In this document: positions 1 to 8,143 of the stretch, piece after piece | Layout: the number at the start of each line of letters is the position of its first letter | Position numbering within the stretch: position 1 is the stretch's first letter | NCBI GenBank assembly: GCA_021841005.1 | Contig: JAKBVZ010000009.1 | Span: 1 to 34,381, forward strand | DNA length: 34,381 bases | Reading direction: 5' to 3' | Origin: Actinomycetes bacterium | GTDB taxonomy: Bacteria > Actinomycetota > Acidimicrobiia > Acidimicrobiales > JAMCPL01 | Program-made: the position numbers and the translations under genes | The notes under the pieces: model-generated | The model's input: the letters and a program-made list of their open reading frames with translations, nothing else | What the model was told of the DNA's origin: nothing | Databases searched by the model: none

Positions 1-62
1 ACATGCCGGAAGATCTGTGGTCGGAAATAGTTTCTCTGGCAGGGGAACTCGGTTACGAGTAA
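1..62 (+). CDS. 3' end of an unidentified plus-strand gene (partial)
   Basis: An open frame enters from the left edge (first full codon at 3) and ends at TAA 60-62. The visible residues are MPEDLWSEIVSLAGELGYE, an amphipathic, acidic C-terminus that looks like real protein, but it is too short to assign a family. The stop overlaps by 10 bp the stop (53-55) of the open frame coming the other way on the minus strand, so the two genes would have been tightly convergent. It could be a chance frame. Confidence 0.35.
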   Translation, partial: MPEDLWSEIVSLAGELGYE

Positions 63-202
63 CGGTAAACCACTTTCCCGAAGCGATCCCTTTCCAGATA
101 GGTGCGGGAAAGAAAATCTGCCGCACCTATCTGGACCGCTGGTCCATACTTGCCAGATAGGGACGACCCTCTACCGCAGATGCCCAGGGCTGTGTTGTTG
201 CC
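53..202 (-). pseudogene. Detached C-terminal tail of the symporter reading frame
   Basis: The minus-strand frame from 202 to the TAA at 53-55 encodes about 49 residues beginning GNNTALGICGRGSSL and ending KVVYRYS. Removing one 73-bp unit of the adjacent duplication (203-275) joins the symporter frame directly to this tail, because 73 is not a multiple of 3 and the duplication shifts the frame. I infer that this was the original symporter C-terminus, now cut off. Part of it (147-202) recurs at 17022-17078, so it could instead be a dispersed element that happens to be open. Nested inverted repeats (CTATCTGG at 127-134 with CCAGATAG at 153-160, and GGACC/GGTCC between them) show it can also fold. 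Confidence 0.4.
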
Positions 203-319
203 GGCATGTGGATCAGCGTCGGCCCGAGCGGAAGCGGCTCCAGTGCACGGGCTGCGGCATAGCGGCCGCAGCAGAGGCATGTGGATCAGCGTCGGCCCGA
301 GCGGAAGCGGCTCCAGTGC
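203..319. repeat. 73-bp duplication enclosing a hairpin (A-H-A)
   Basis: Two identical 44-bp copies (203-246 and 276-319, beginning GGCATGTGGATCAGCGTCGG) flank a 29-bp segment containing the hairpin CTGCGGC-atagcg-GCCGCAG (252-271). The offset is 73 bp. The flanking copies are symporter 3' coding sequence. The hairpin with its neighbours (about 242-275) is almost identical to the hairpin in the 73-bp array at 27668-27995, one base differing in the loop, although the flanking sequence there is unrelated. There is no T-tract, so it is not a clear terminator. Confidence 0.85.
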
Positions 320-1775
320 TACCTGACCTGCGGAGTATAGGGATCAACATCCCAATGCCCGTGATCGCCAGGTTCACGACGAGCGCCGGTATCGCAATAT
401 ACATGCTGGCGTGCCATCCAAACAGGTTCAGATTGATGCTGGAGGACTTGAATCCGAGAGCCAGCAACATTCCCGTCCCAACAAGCATACCGCAGGCCCA
501 TCCGATGAATAAAGTACCACGATGCAGTCGTTTGGTGAAGAGTGCCAGGAACACTGCCGGCAGCGTCTGGAGTATCCATATACCACCCGCAAGTTGAAAA
601 TTGATGATGTAAGTGGTCGGGACAAGGACGACAAAGAGTACCGCATCCAGCTTGACAAACGTGGATGCGATTTTCGATACCGCCGTTTGGCGCTCGGGTG
701 ATGCGTCGGGGCGGATATATTCCAGGTATATGTTCCTGCTGAAAAGGTTGGCAGATGATATGGCCATCATGGCGGCAGGCACAAGAGCACCTATGGAAAT
801 GGAGGCAAGGGCAAAACCTGCGAACGGAGCGGGAAACAACCTGTCGAACAGTTCCGGCACTGCCGCATTGGCGCCGTAGGTATGCTCCGCGGGCATGTGA
901 GCGGCTATCGCCATGTACCCCAGCAACGCAAGAAGCCCCAGCATTATGGTGTAGATGGGCAAGAATATAGCGTTACGCTGCACTACGAAGCGACTGGACG
1001 ACGACAGGGCCCCGGTCAGCGTGTGCGGGTAGAGGAAGAGCGCCAATCCAGATCCCACCGCCAAGGTCACGTAGTCGTCGAATGCAGTCGGTTGGAGAAC
1101 GAGCTTGCTTCGTGGCAATTGGGCGAATATATGTACGTACCCACCGAGGTGGATAGGTATGTAGATGATTGCCACTATTACTGTGGTCCAGATGAACACG
1201 TCCTTCACCACGGCAATCAGGGTTGCCGAGCGCAGGCCGCTTACGTAGGTTACCACTGCGAGCACGCCAAATGCTATGAAGAGCGACACCTCGACAGGCA
1301 GGCCGATCTGGGCTATCGACACTTCGATTCCATAGACCTGCAGGGCGATGTAAGGGACGGTTGCAAGGATGCCGGTGACAGTGATGGCCAGGGCCAGCAG
1401 TGGGCTGTCGAACCGCTCTCGTACAAAGTCCGCAGCGGTCACATGGTTGTGCCTACGATAGATGTCCCAGAGTTTCGGCAGGACCAAAAAAGCTACCAGA
1501 TAGGCGATTATCAGATAGGGAAGCGCAAAGAAGCCGAGAGCTCCCACACCGAATACAAGTGCCGGCACCGCTATGAAGGAGTATGTGGTATAGACGCTTC
1601 CTCCTTGCAGGAACCAGGTCAGGAAGCCGCCGAAGTGCCGCCCACCCAGAGCCCACTCTTCAAGCTGGTGCATATCGGCCTTACGCCATCTTCCGGCCAG
1701 CAGTCCTACCGCTACGACGAATGCGAACATCACCAATATTACGGTGGCTTGCACCACCTGAATGGTTGCGAGCAT
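213..1775 (-). CDS. Sodium:solute symporter (SSS) family permease
   Basis: About 520 residues with roughly a dozen hydrophobic segments, the usual size for the SSS family, which takes up small organic solutes with Na+. The protein opens with MLATIQVVQATVILVMFAF (segment 1), followed by a short charged loop (GRWRKADMHQLEEWALGGR) typical of family members, and GGSVYTTYSFIAVP, a motif region of these carriers. I chose the ATG at 1773-1775, one base after the stop of the DUF3311 gene. Longer upstream versions would overlap that gene and add a polar leader. The substrate cannot be read from sequence. The C-terminus is odd: after ILRRSGSTGAASARADADPH the frame reads through a 73-bp duplication and ends in an artificial Ala/Arg-rich tail. 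Confidence 0.88.
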   Translation of the reverse strand: MLATIQVVQATVILVMFAFVVAVGLLAGRWRKADMHQLEEWALGGRHFGGFLTWFLQGGSVYTTYSFIAVPALVFGVGALGFFALPYLIIAYLVAFLVLPKLWDIYRRHNHVTAADFVRERFDSPLLALAITVTGILATVPYIALQVYGIEVSIAQIGLPVEVSLFIAFGVLAVVTYVSGLRSATLIAVVKDVFIWTTVIVAIIYIPIHLGGYVHIFAQLPRSKLVLQPTAFDDYVTLAVGSGLALFLYPHTLTGALSSSSRFVVQRNAIFLPIYTIMLGLLALLGYMAIAAHMPAEHTYGANAAVPELFDRLFPAPFAGFALASISIGALVPAAMMAISSANLFSRNIYLEYIRPDASPERQTAVSKIASTFVKLDAVLFVVLVPTTYIINFQLAGGIWILQTLPAVFLALFTKRLHRGTLFIGWACGMLVGTGMLLALGFKSSSINLNLFGWHASMYIAIPALVVNLAITGIGMLIPILRRSGSTGAASARADADPHASAAAAMPQPVHWSRFRSGRR

Positions 1776-1776
1776 G

Positions 1777-2214
1777 TCAGGGTTCCTGTCGCCTGTCCTG
1801 CCCCCTGTCCCATTCTCCAGCAAGGCGGCTCTCTGTACCGCGCAGGAGATATACGACACCTGTCACTATCCCACCAAAGACAACGGCAGTCATTTGGTAC
1901 CAGACGAAGAATGGTATGCCTACAAGAGTGGGATGTATGCGGGAATAAAATGCCGGGATTGCCACCGGTACAAGCGGGATCAGTAAAAGCCACAGGCTGC
2001 GTGGCCTATGCTGGGAAAGGGGAGTGAACTGATGATCACTACCGTGAGTTCCCATATCATCACTGGGACTATCCGGGCAAGCTACATCGCCATGGTCCGA
2101 GCAGGCCAGATGATCCGGCTCAATCTGCGTACCGTCCGTGTTCGGATGGGTTATCCCTGATTCTTCCTGTTCCAATGGCCCATTCCCTGTAGCGCCGGAA
2201 CTAACCGTTCCCAT
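1777..2214 (-). CDS. DUF3311 family small membrane protein
   Basis: The C-terminal half holds two membrane segments (LWLLLIPLVPVAIPAFYS and MTAVVFGGIVTGVVYLLRG) with FYSRIHPTLVGIPFFVWYQ between them, the typical pattern of DUF3311 proteins. These are very often encoded directly upstream of an SSS symporter, as here (1-bp gap), and may be a small accessory subunit; their exact role is unknown. The first 65 or so residues are polar and low in complexity, unlike the 60-80 aa family norm. Translation may therefore start later, for example at the Met about 53 codons in (MGTHGSDHQF). A sigma70-like promoter lies upstream at 2232-2261. Confidence 0.75.
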   Translation of the reverse strand: MGTVSSGATGNGPLEQEESGITHPNTDGTQIEPDHLACSDHGDVACPDSPSDDMGTHGSDHQFTPLSQHRPRSLWLLLIPLVPVAIPAFYSRIHPTLVGIPFFVWYQMTAVVFGGIVTGVVYLLRGTESRLAGEWDRGQDRRQEP

Positions 2215-2231
2215 GCCCCGGCATCAAGGTG

Positions 2232-2261
2232 ACTATACTACGCAATGAGTTTGGTCGTCAA
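2232..2261 (-). promoter_or_regulatory. Sigma70-type promoter for the DUF3311-symporter pair
   Basis: On the minus strand TTGACG (2256-2261) is followed by an 18-bp spacer and TATAGT (2232-2237). This places transcription start near 2225, about 11 nt before the longest possible start codon of the DUF3311 gene. Confidence 0.5.
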
Positions 2262-2356
2262 GGCACAGCAAACTCACCGGTTCACGGTCATGCTAACACC
2301 ACTTGTTGTGTGTATGTGTGTATACTACAGAAGCATGGGAACGACCACGGGAACGG

Positions 2357-2385
2357 TTGACCAAACGGGATGCGCACAGTACTGT
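2357..2385 (+). promoter_or_regulatory. Candidate promoter of the peptide-cluster operon
   Basis: TTGACC (2357-2362), a 17-bp spacer and TACTGT (2380-2385). Predicted transcription start is near 2392, giving a leader of about 100 nt before the first gene at 2495. No competing pair of this quality was seen in 2262-2494, which otherwise holds only a TG-rich stretch at 2300-2325 and no gene. Confidence 0.4.
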
Positions 2386-2494
2386 TCTTGAGCGCGCCAT
2401 TGGGTCGCACGGATGCTGCAGATAACAGTTCACTGAGAGGGTACGCTGAGCCTTTTAGTCCTAGTGGCATGTCCAAGAGTAGGTGTGATTAGCC

Positions 2495-3739
2495 ATGGAA
2501 GCTGCCGAAAACATCGCACCTTCCAGGCAACTGACCAGGTTATGGGCAACTAGGATTTCAGTGTTCCTTGCAGTGGCGACGGTTGCCAGCGTGCTGGTGT
2601 CCTGCGGGACCACTGTGGTACCTGCGGTAAAGGCGCGTCCACTGACGATCGGGGCGATCTTTTCTCTGACTGGTGGCGGTGATGTGTATGGACCCCAGCA
2701 GGAGCGAGCGGCCCAGCTGGCCGTGGCGCAGGTGAATTCGGCGGGCGGTATCAACGGTAGGCCTATCGCATTAAAAGTGCTGAATGATGGATCGAGCCCT
2801 TCCAGCGGCCGCTCGGCGATGCGAAGGCTGATTGATGGTTATGGCGCGGTAGCGATAATGGGACCTACGTTGTCTGATGTGGCCGTCAAAGCGGATCCGC
2901 TCGCAAACAGCCTGGATACTCCAGTACTTGCGGTATCGAACACTGCTCCCGGTATTGTTGGCCGGTGCGCCTACCCGTGCCAGTGGATATGGCGTGACAG
3001 TCTAGGGGAGGCTACAGCCGTGCCGGATGCCATCTCTTACTATTTATCTACCACCCATCCATCTTCTGCGGCAATCATCCATGTAGAGGGTGACCTGCTT
3101 GGCATAGCGGAGGCACAGATTGCCGGCTCGACCTTTCGTGCTCATGGCATACCGATAGCCGCCAATATATCCGTGCCCGATAGCACTGCAGGTCTATCAT
3201 CATTGGTGTTCCGGGTTACGTCGGCTGGTCCAGGTGTCGTATTCATTGGAACATCGTATGGCGCCATAGCTGCGGCAATTGTAAAAGACCTAGTCAGCGA
3301 GGGATTTACCGGCCAGATCATCGGTGGCAACACTTTCAATAGTCAGGTCACGCTCAATCAGATCGGGAAGGCAGGCACAGGATCCCTGAGTGGGGCGGCA
3401 TGGTGGTCCGGCAATGATTTCCCGGCAAACGCGGCCTTCATCAGTTCGTACGAGCAGGCATTCGGGATTGCCCCTGACCAATTTGCGGCTCAGGCATATA
3501 CTGGTATCCTCATACTTGCCCAGGCAATGAGGCATGCAGGCCTAGGGGGCACTGCGCGGTACTCGTTGAGGATGGAGCGGGCGAAAATACAGGCCGCGCT
3601 GAAAACCGTTGCCCTTATCACTCCACTTGGACCCTTCCGCTTTACTAGGTCACACGATGTATCTCAGATTGCATGGGTACTGAGAATAAATCCTGCAGGT
3701 CTCCACGAACTGGCTGACTTCTGTAATCCGGGATGCTGA
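2495..3739 (+). CDS. Lipoprotein solute-binding protein, LivJ-like (periplasmic binding fold type I)
   Basis: 414 residues. A basic N-region and hydrophobic stretch (about residues 20-36) end in a lipobox LVSC with Cys37, so the mature protein should be a lipid-anchored exoplasmic protein. The mature part begins LTIGAIFSLTGGGDVYGPQQ and continues AAQLAVAQVNSAGGINGRPI, the signature of branched-chain amino-acid type binding proteins, with AIMGPTLSDV and an Asn-Thr-Ala loop as usual in the fold. No permease or ATPase of the Liv type is nearby. It is instead the first gene before a histidine kinase, 7 bp away, so it may be a ligand-sensing protein for the two-component pair or a peptide receptor. 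That role is inference. Confidence 0.85.
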   Translation: MEAAENIAPSRQLTRLWATRISVFLAVATVASVLVSCGTTVVPAVKARPLTIGAIFSLTGGGDVYGPQQERAAQLAVAQVNSAGGINGRPIALKVLNDGSSPSSGRSAMRRLIDGYGAVAIMGPTLSDVAVKADPLANSLDTPVLAVSNTAPGIVGRCAYPCQWIWRDSLGEATAVPDAISYYLSTTHPSSAAIIHVEGDLLGIAEAQIAGSTFRAHGIPIAANISVPDSTAGLSSLVFRVTSAGPGVVFIGTSYGAIAAAIVKDLVSEGFTGQIIGGNTFNSQVTLNQIGKAGTGSLSGAAWWSGNDFPANAAFISSYEQAFGIAPDQFAAQAYTGILILAQAMRHAGLGGTARYSLRMERAKIQAALKTVALITPLGPFRFTRSHDVSQIAWVLRINPAGLHELADFCNPGC

Positions 3740-3746
3740 GGAGCGG

Positions 3747-5006
3747 ATGGTGATGAATCGTGCAAGTATAGATACAGCTACCAGCGGCACCGGTAGGGCG
3801 CCCCTGGAAGAAAGCCATACACAGCAGCCCGAGCGGAAAAAGCTGTCTGAGGTGTTGGCGCTTACTGCGGTGGCCGTGTCTGTCACGCTCGATGTTGCCC
3901 GTGAGATTACGGGATGCCTTGACGTGCAGTACGTAGATGCGGAAGCTGCAAGAAACATGCTGGACGTCACGGTGGGAAGCGGTATCGGCGGCATGGGTGA
4001 TTGTTGTACCGGCATGGATATGGCTGTCGCCGGCCCAGTCAATCAAGGAACTCGTACGGGTGGCGTTGGTGAGGATGATCCCGGAATGAAGTCTTCCGGT
4101 GATATCCACTACAGCCCGGTGATAATCGCTGGCGAGCGGGTGGGATACATCGTCTTTGTCGGGTTGAAGACACTTCCGGAATTACCTTCCTCACCGACCC
4201 GGGTACATGCTCTTTGCAGTGCGTTCGCTCGCCAACTCGCAATTGTTATGGAAGCGTATCTGGAGGTTGCAAGACTGAGCCGTGAGGTTGACAACATGCG
4301 ACGTACTCGGCAAATCCTGTTTACCAGAGATGATGCGTTACGTCGCAACACCGCAGAAGTGCTACATGGGCATGTGCAGGCAAGCATCCTAGCGGCGTGC
4401 CAAGGTTTGCGTGAAGCCGAGAACCGGCTGAGCACTGATCCTGGAGATGCCTGTTCCCGTATCACGATGGTACGTGATGAGCTTGACAGGTTACGCGGGG
4501 CAGATTTGAGAGAACTCGCACGCGACTTGTATCCCGGGATTACCGTATTTGGCATGTTGCCCGCACTGCGGTCGCTCGTCAACAAGTTCAAGTCCGTCGA
4601 TCCCAAAATGGACGTCCGAATTGTATCCGATCAGGCACTCGAGAGGCTGGATTTTCCAGGTGCGTCCAGGATCCATCCAGAAGTAAGGGTCGGGGGATAT
4701 CGTTTTGCTGAGGAGGCCCTTACCAATGCGAGTATCCACGGAAAGGCCACTAGCGTAACGCTGGCTGCGCGTATGGATGGTCATGGATTCGTGGAGTTGG
4801 AGGTTGCTGACAATGGGATCGGCTTTGATCCGGAGGAGGCCGTGTATGGCGTGGGATTCGCTTCTATCGACGCAAGGATCAGCCATCTCAATGGTAGATG
4901 GAGGGTGAAAAGCTCTCGCGGGCATGGGACGGTGATAGTCGCCGGCATACCGCTGGAAGTTGTTGCCGATGATTTAGAAAATGCATCGATGGGCCTGCGG
5001 TTATGA
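3747..5006 (+). CDS. NarL-family sensor histidine kinase, soluble
   Basis: About 419 residues without a membrane segment. A GAF-like N-terminal half is suggested by the pattern around residues 30-170, with an Asp/Gly-rich unconserved insert (about 85-130). A HisKA_3-type dimerisation helix carries AEVLHGHVQ with the phosphoacceptor probably His207. The HATPase_c domain shows EEALTNASIHG (N-box Asn327) and VADNGIGFDP (G1 Asp355), then GVGFASIDARI. GAGGAG at 3738-3743 lies 9 nt before ATG 3753 but only 3 nt before ATG 3747, so 3753 may be the true start. The 3' end overlaps the next gene by 4 bp. Its likely partner is the LuxR-type regulator at 14500-15219 in the same operon. Without a membrane anchor the signal must be cytoplasmic or delivered by a partner. 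Confidence 0.88.
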   Translation: MVMNRASIDTATSGTGRAPLEESHTQQPERKKLSEVLALTAVAVSVTLDVAREITGCLDVQYVDAEAARNMLDVTVGSGIGGMGDCCTGMDMAVAGPVNQGTRTGGVGEDDPGMKSSGDIHYSPVIIAGERVGYIVFVGLKTLPELPSSPTRVHALCSAFARQLAIVMEAYLEVARLSREVDNMRRTRQILFTRDDALRRNTAEVLHGHVQASILAACQGLREAENRLSTDPGDACSRITMVRDELDRLRGADLRELARDLYPGITVFGMLPALRSLVNKFKSVDPKMDVRIVSDQALERLDFPGASRIHPEVRVGGYRFAEEALTNASIHGKATSVTLAARMDGHGFVELEVADNGIGFDPEEAVYGVGFASIDARISHLNGRWRVKSSRGHGTVIVAGIPLEVVADDLENASMGLRL

Positions 5007-5812
5007 TGAATCCGCCGATGTTTCGCCAGAAAGCTCTCCAGCGTATATCGTCGCCCGATCAGTTGGACAAGCTTGTCAGTATAGTGTCGCCTCGCTTATG
5101 GGTGGCCCTGAGTGCCCTGTTGATTGCCGCTGCAGGCGCCATCGTATGGTCATCGGTGGCAACTGTGCCAACAACGATTAGTGCTCCGGGGTATTACCTG
5201 CCGCAGGGAGGACTGAGAAAGATAGCAGCTCCCGCATCAGGCATTCTGAGCCGGATGATAATCTCTGACGGTGCGCACGTCGTTGCAGGCGAACCCCTCG
5301 GTTCCATAACGTTGTCCGGAGGGGGTACCGTAGGCGTGACAGCATCCGAGACCGGGGTTGTCATCGAGGCGAACGCCGCTCCAGGCAGTTACGTTTCGTC
5401 TGGTGAGGACCTTGGGCAGATACTGCCCGTTGGTTGGCCTCTTGTCGTATACTCGTATGTCCCATCCGAGAAAGCCGCAGGCCTATTGCCAGGCGTTCCC
5501 GTGCATGTCAGTTTCGGCGTGGGTATAGGGGCCACCTACGGCTACGCTGTCGGTAAGGTTCTCTCATCCAGCCAGTTCCCCGTTTCTTCGGCCCACTTGA
5601 CCAACATCCTCCAGGTTGCTTCAGTAGTGCGCCATGTCCAGTCACTGGGTCCGGTTGGGGAGGTGGTGGTGGAACTTACCCTGTCTGCGAGTACACCCAG
5701 CGGGTTGAAATGGGGCAGTGGCAGTGGTCCTCCGGCTCAGTTGCCTGCCGGCCTGCCCGCTCAAGTGACTTTTGTCGTCGGATCCCATCATCCGATCGAT
5801 AATGTGCTCTGA
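5003..5812 (+). CDS. HlyD-like membrane-fusion protein of NHLP peptide export
   Basis: 269 residues: a short cytoplasmic N-terminus, one membrane segment (about 32-52, LWVALSALLIAAAGAIVWSS), then a lipoyl/barrel-sandwich pair (GGLRKIAAPASGILSRMII and VTASETGVVIEANAAPGSYV) and a beta-rich C-terminal part. This is the layout of secretion proteins that accompany NHLP (nitrile-hydratase/Nif11 leader peptide) bacteriocin transporters, and two such transporters follow directly. The start overlaps the histidine kinase stop (ATGA), so translation is probably coupled. The protein should link the ABC exporters to the cell envelope. Confidence 0.83.
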   Translation: MMNPPMFRQKALQRISSPDQLDKLVSIVSPRLWVALSALLIAAAGAIVWSSVATVPTTISAPGYYLPQGGLRKIAAPASGILSRMIISDGAHVVAGEPLGSITLSGGGTVGVTASETGVVIEANAAPGSYVSSGEDLGQILPVGWPLVVYSYVPSEKAAGLLPGVPVHVSFGVGIGATYGYAVGKVLSSSQFPVSSAHLTNILQVASVVRHVQSLGPVGEVVVELTLSASTPSGLKWGSGSGPPAQLPAGLPAQVTFVVGSHHPIDNVL

Positions 5813-5824
5813 AGGTTCTAAGTA

Positions 5825-8143
5825 ATGGTGGAATCATCCAGCGTGGCAACTCAGGACTTATTTGGTAATCTGGCGCATAAGCGCGTCCATACCCCCACGA
5901 TACTTCAGATGGAGGCGCTGGAGTGTGGAGCGGCCGCACTCTGCATAGTGTTGGCTCATTATGGCAAATGGGTGCCGCTGGAGGAGGCGCGTACCGAGTG
6001 CGGGGTCTCACGTGACGGGTCGCGAGCGAGCAATATCGTAAAGGCTGCCAATGCATATGGAATGGTTGCCAAGGGTGTGCGTACCGATCTTCGAGGGTTG
6101 GGTGAACTCCAGCTGCCAGCTATTATTTTCTGGAACTTCAACCATTTCGTAGTGCTGGAGGGGTTCGGTCGCAAGGGCGTTTACCTGAATGATCCGGCCA
6201 TGGGACCGAGGAAGGTCACCTGGGAGGAGTTCGATGGGTCGTATACCGGCGTTGCCATCAGGCTGGCTCCCAGCGAGCGATTTTCAAAAGCCGGTGCACC
6301 AGCATCACTGGTGGCGGGCCTGGCGAAACGTTTCAAAGGTGCAACCACTGCTATTACATTTTGCCTTCTTGCAGGCTTGGGACTGCTGGTGCCTGGCTTG
6401 CTTGTGCCGGCGGCTGTAAGGGTGTTTGTGAATCAGTACCTCGGGTTGTCAAACTCCAGCTGGTTGTGGCCTCTGGTATTGGGAGTGCTCCTAGCGGCCG
6501 TGGCGCAGGTCATCCTCACCGGACTACAGCAAAAAGTGCTCCTGCGGTTGTCCATCAAGCTTTCTGTGTCGATGTCGTCGCGGTTCTTCAGCCACGTGCT
6601 ACGCTTGCCGCTGACGTTCTTCTCGCAACGTTACGGGGGATATGTGGTCACCCGTACCCAAGCCAATGACCAGGTGGCCAACCTGCTTTCCAGCCAGCTT
6701 GCGGCGAGCCTGCTGGGGCTATTGACAGCAATACTGTATCTTGTACTGATGTTTGTGTACGACTGGCAACTTACTTTGATTGCCGTGGGATTCGCAACGC
6801 TCAACTTGGTGGCACTATGGACAATGGCGCGCAGGCAACGAGATGCAAACCGGCGGCTGGTTTCCGACGTAGGAAAACTCACTTCCACGGCCGTGTCGGG
6901 TCTCCAGAATATCGAGACCATAAAGGCCACCAGTGAGGATTCCTCCTTTTTCTCCAGGTGGGCAGGTTACCAGGCCAAGGTGATGGAATCCATGCAGTCT
7001 CTGGGCATGCCAGCCGCCCTGCTGTCCAGTATACCGTCAATGCTGGCCTCACTGAACATGGCAGTGCTGCTCAGCTATGGAGGCTTGCAGGTGATGGATA
7101 GGAGTTTGAGTCTAGGAACCCTTGTAGCTTTCCAGATACTGGTTGGGGGATTCAATGCCCCTATCTCGCAGTTGGTCGGTTTCGGTTCCACGCTGCAACA
7201 GGCTTCAGGCAATCTTGCCAGCATAGATGATGTGCTGAATTATCCGGCTGATCCGGTGATTGCGGCTGGCGAAGATATGCCCGGGATTCTAAATGATCAG
7301 GGTGCATCTGGCGGGGGCGTATCTGGCGAGCCCGAGGGAGCTTACGTAGTCCCCGAAAACGGTGAGTCCATCGTGGAGCGCGCGCCAGGCGTGGCCGGAG
7401 CGGGTGCGGTTCCACTACCGGCCAGACTGTCCGGACGGTTGGCGTTGGAGAATATCACCTTTGGCTACGCTCCTCTCGATCCTCCCTTGATTGACGGTTT
7501 CTCTCTAAGCATTCCACCCGGCAGGAGAGTGGCAATAGTGGGCCCTACGGGAAGCGGCAAGTCCACTGTCACTCAGATCGTCATGGGCCTGTACCATCCA
7601 TGGCGGGGCCGCATAACGATAGACGGCATTCAACGGGAATATATTCCACGTCGTGTACTGGCATCTACGATGGGCTTTGTCGACCAGGATATACATCTTT
7701 TCGAAGGCACCGTCCGGGACAACCTGACATTGTGGGATCCTACCGCTTCAGAGGAGTCTGTGGTAAGGGCGGCTAAGGATGCCTGCATCCATGATGACAT
7801 AGTGCGCCGTCCTGGGGGCTACGACTACGTTATGCAGGAAGAGGGGCGCGATTTCAGCGGGGGCCAGAGGCAGAGACTCGAGATGGCGCGTGCGCTGGTT
7901 CCCGATCCTGCCATCCTGGTGATGGATGAAGCCACCAGTGCCCTGGATCCTCTGGTGGAACTCGAGATAGACAAGAGGCTCAGGGCACGAGGGTGCACAT
8001 GCTTGATTGTCGCCCACAGGCTTTCCACGATCCGGGATGCCGATGAGATCATTGTCCTAAAGGCTGGGAAGGTGGAAGAGCGCGGTACCCATGACCAACT
8101 CATGGGCAACAACGGACTCTATTCCATTCTGGTGTCAGGATGA
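5825..8143 (+). CDS. C39-peptidase ABC exporter (NHLP type), leader cleaving
   Basis: 772 residues. The N-terminal C39 protease domain (about 20-150) has its catalytic set intact: Gln28 and Cys34 in QMEALECGAAAL, His107 in NHFVVLEG and Asp123 in LNDPAMG. This family cuts after a Gly-Gly motif. A six-helix ABC membrane domain follows (about 165-460), then a roughly 70-residue Gly/Pro/Glu-rich linker (about 480-530), then the ATPase: Walker A GPTGSGKST with Lys579, signature FSGGQRQRL and Walker B ILVMDEATSALD. It should remove the leader from the modified precursor at the GG found at residues 70-71 of the 16622-16918 product and export the core. It overlaps the next gene by 4 bp. Confidence 0.93.
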   Translation: MVESSSVATQDLFGNLAHKRVHTPTILQMEALECGAAALCIVLAHYGKWVPLEEARTECGVSRDGSRASNIVKAANAYGMVAKGVRTDLRGLGELQLPAIIFWNFNHFVVLEGFGRKGVYLNDPAMGPRKVTWEEFDGSYTGVAIRLAPSERFSKAGAPASLVAGLAKRFKGATTAITFCLLAGLGLLVPGLLVPAAVRVFVNQYLGLSNSSWLWPLVLGVLLAAVAQVILTGLQQKVLLRLSIKLSVSMSSRFFSHVLRLPLTFFSQRYGGYVVTRTQANDQVANLLSSQLAASLLGLLTAILYLVLMFVYDWQLTLIAVGFATLNLVALWTMARRQRDANRRLVSDVGKLTSTAVSGLQNIETIKATSEDSSFFSRWAGYQAKVMESMQSLGMPAALLSSIPSMLASLNMAVLLSYGGLQVMDRSLSLGTLVAFQILVGGFNAPISQLVGFGSTLQQASGNLASIDDVLNYPADPVIAAGEDMPGILNDQGASGGGVSGEPEGAYVVPENGESIVERAPGVAGAGAVPLPARLSGRLALENITFGYAPLDPPLIDGFSLSIPPGRRVAIVGPTGSGKSTVTQIVMGLYHPWRGRITIDGIQREYIPRRVLASTMGFVDQDIHLFEGTVRDNLTLWDPTASEESVVRAAKDACIHDDIVRRPGGYDYVMQEEGRDFSGGQRQRLEMARALVPDPAILVMDEATSALDPLVELEIDKRLRARGCTCLIVAHRLSTIRDADEIIVLKAGKVEERGTHDQLMGNNGLYSILVSG

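Noticed and set aside
882-2027. Long plus-strand open frame of 381 codons
   Set aside because: It lies antisense to the symporter and DUF3311 genes, has a His/Arg/Gln-rich composition with no family pattern, and no ribosome site.
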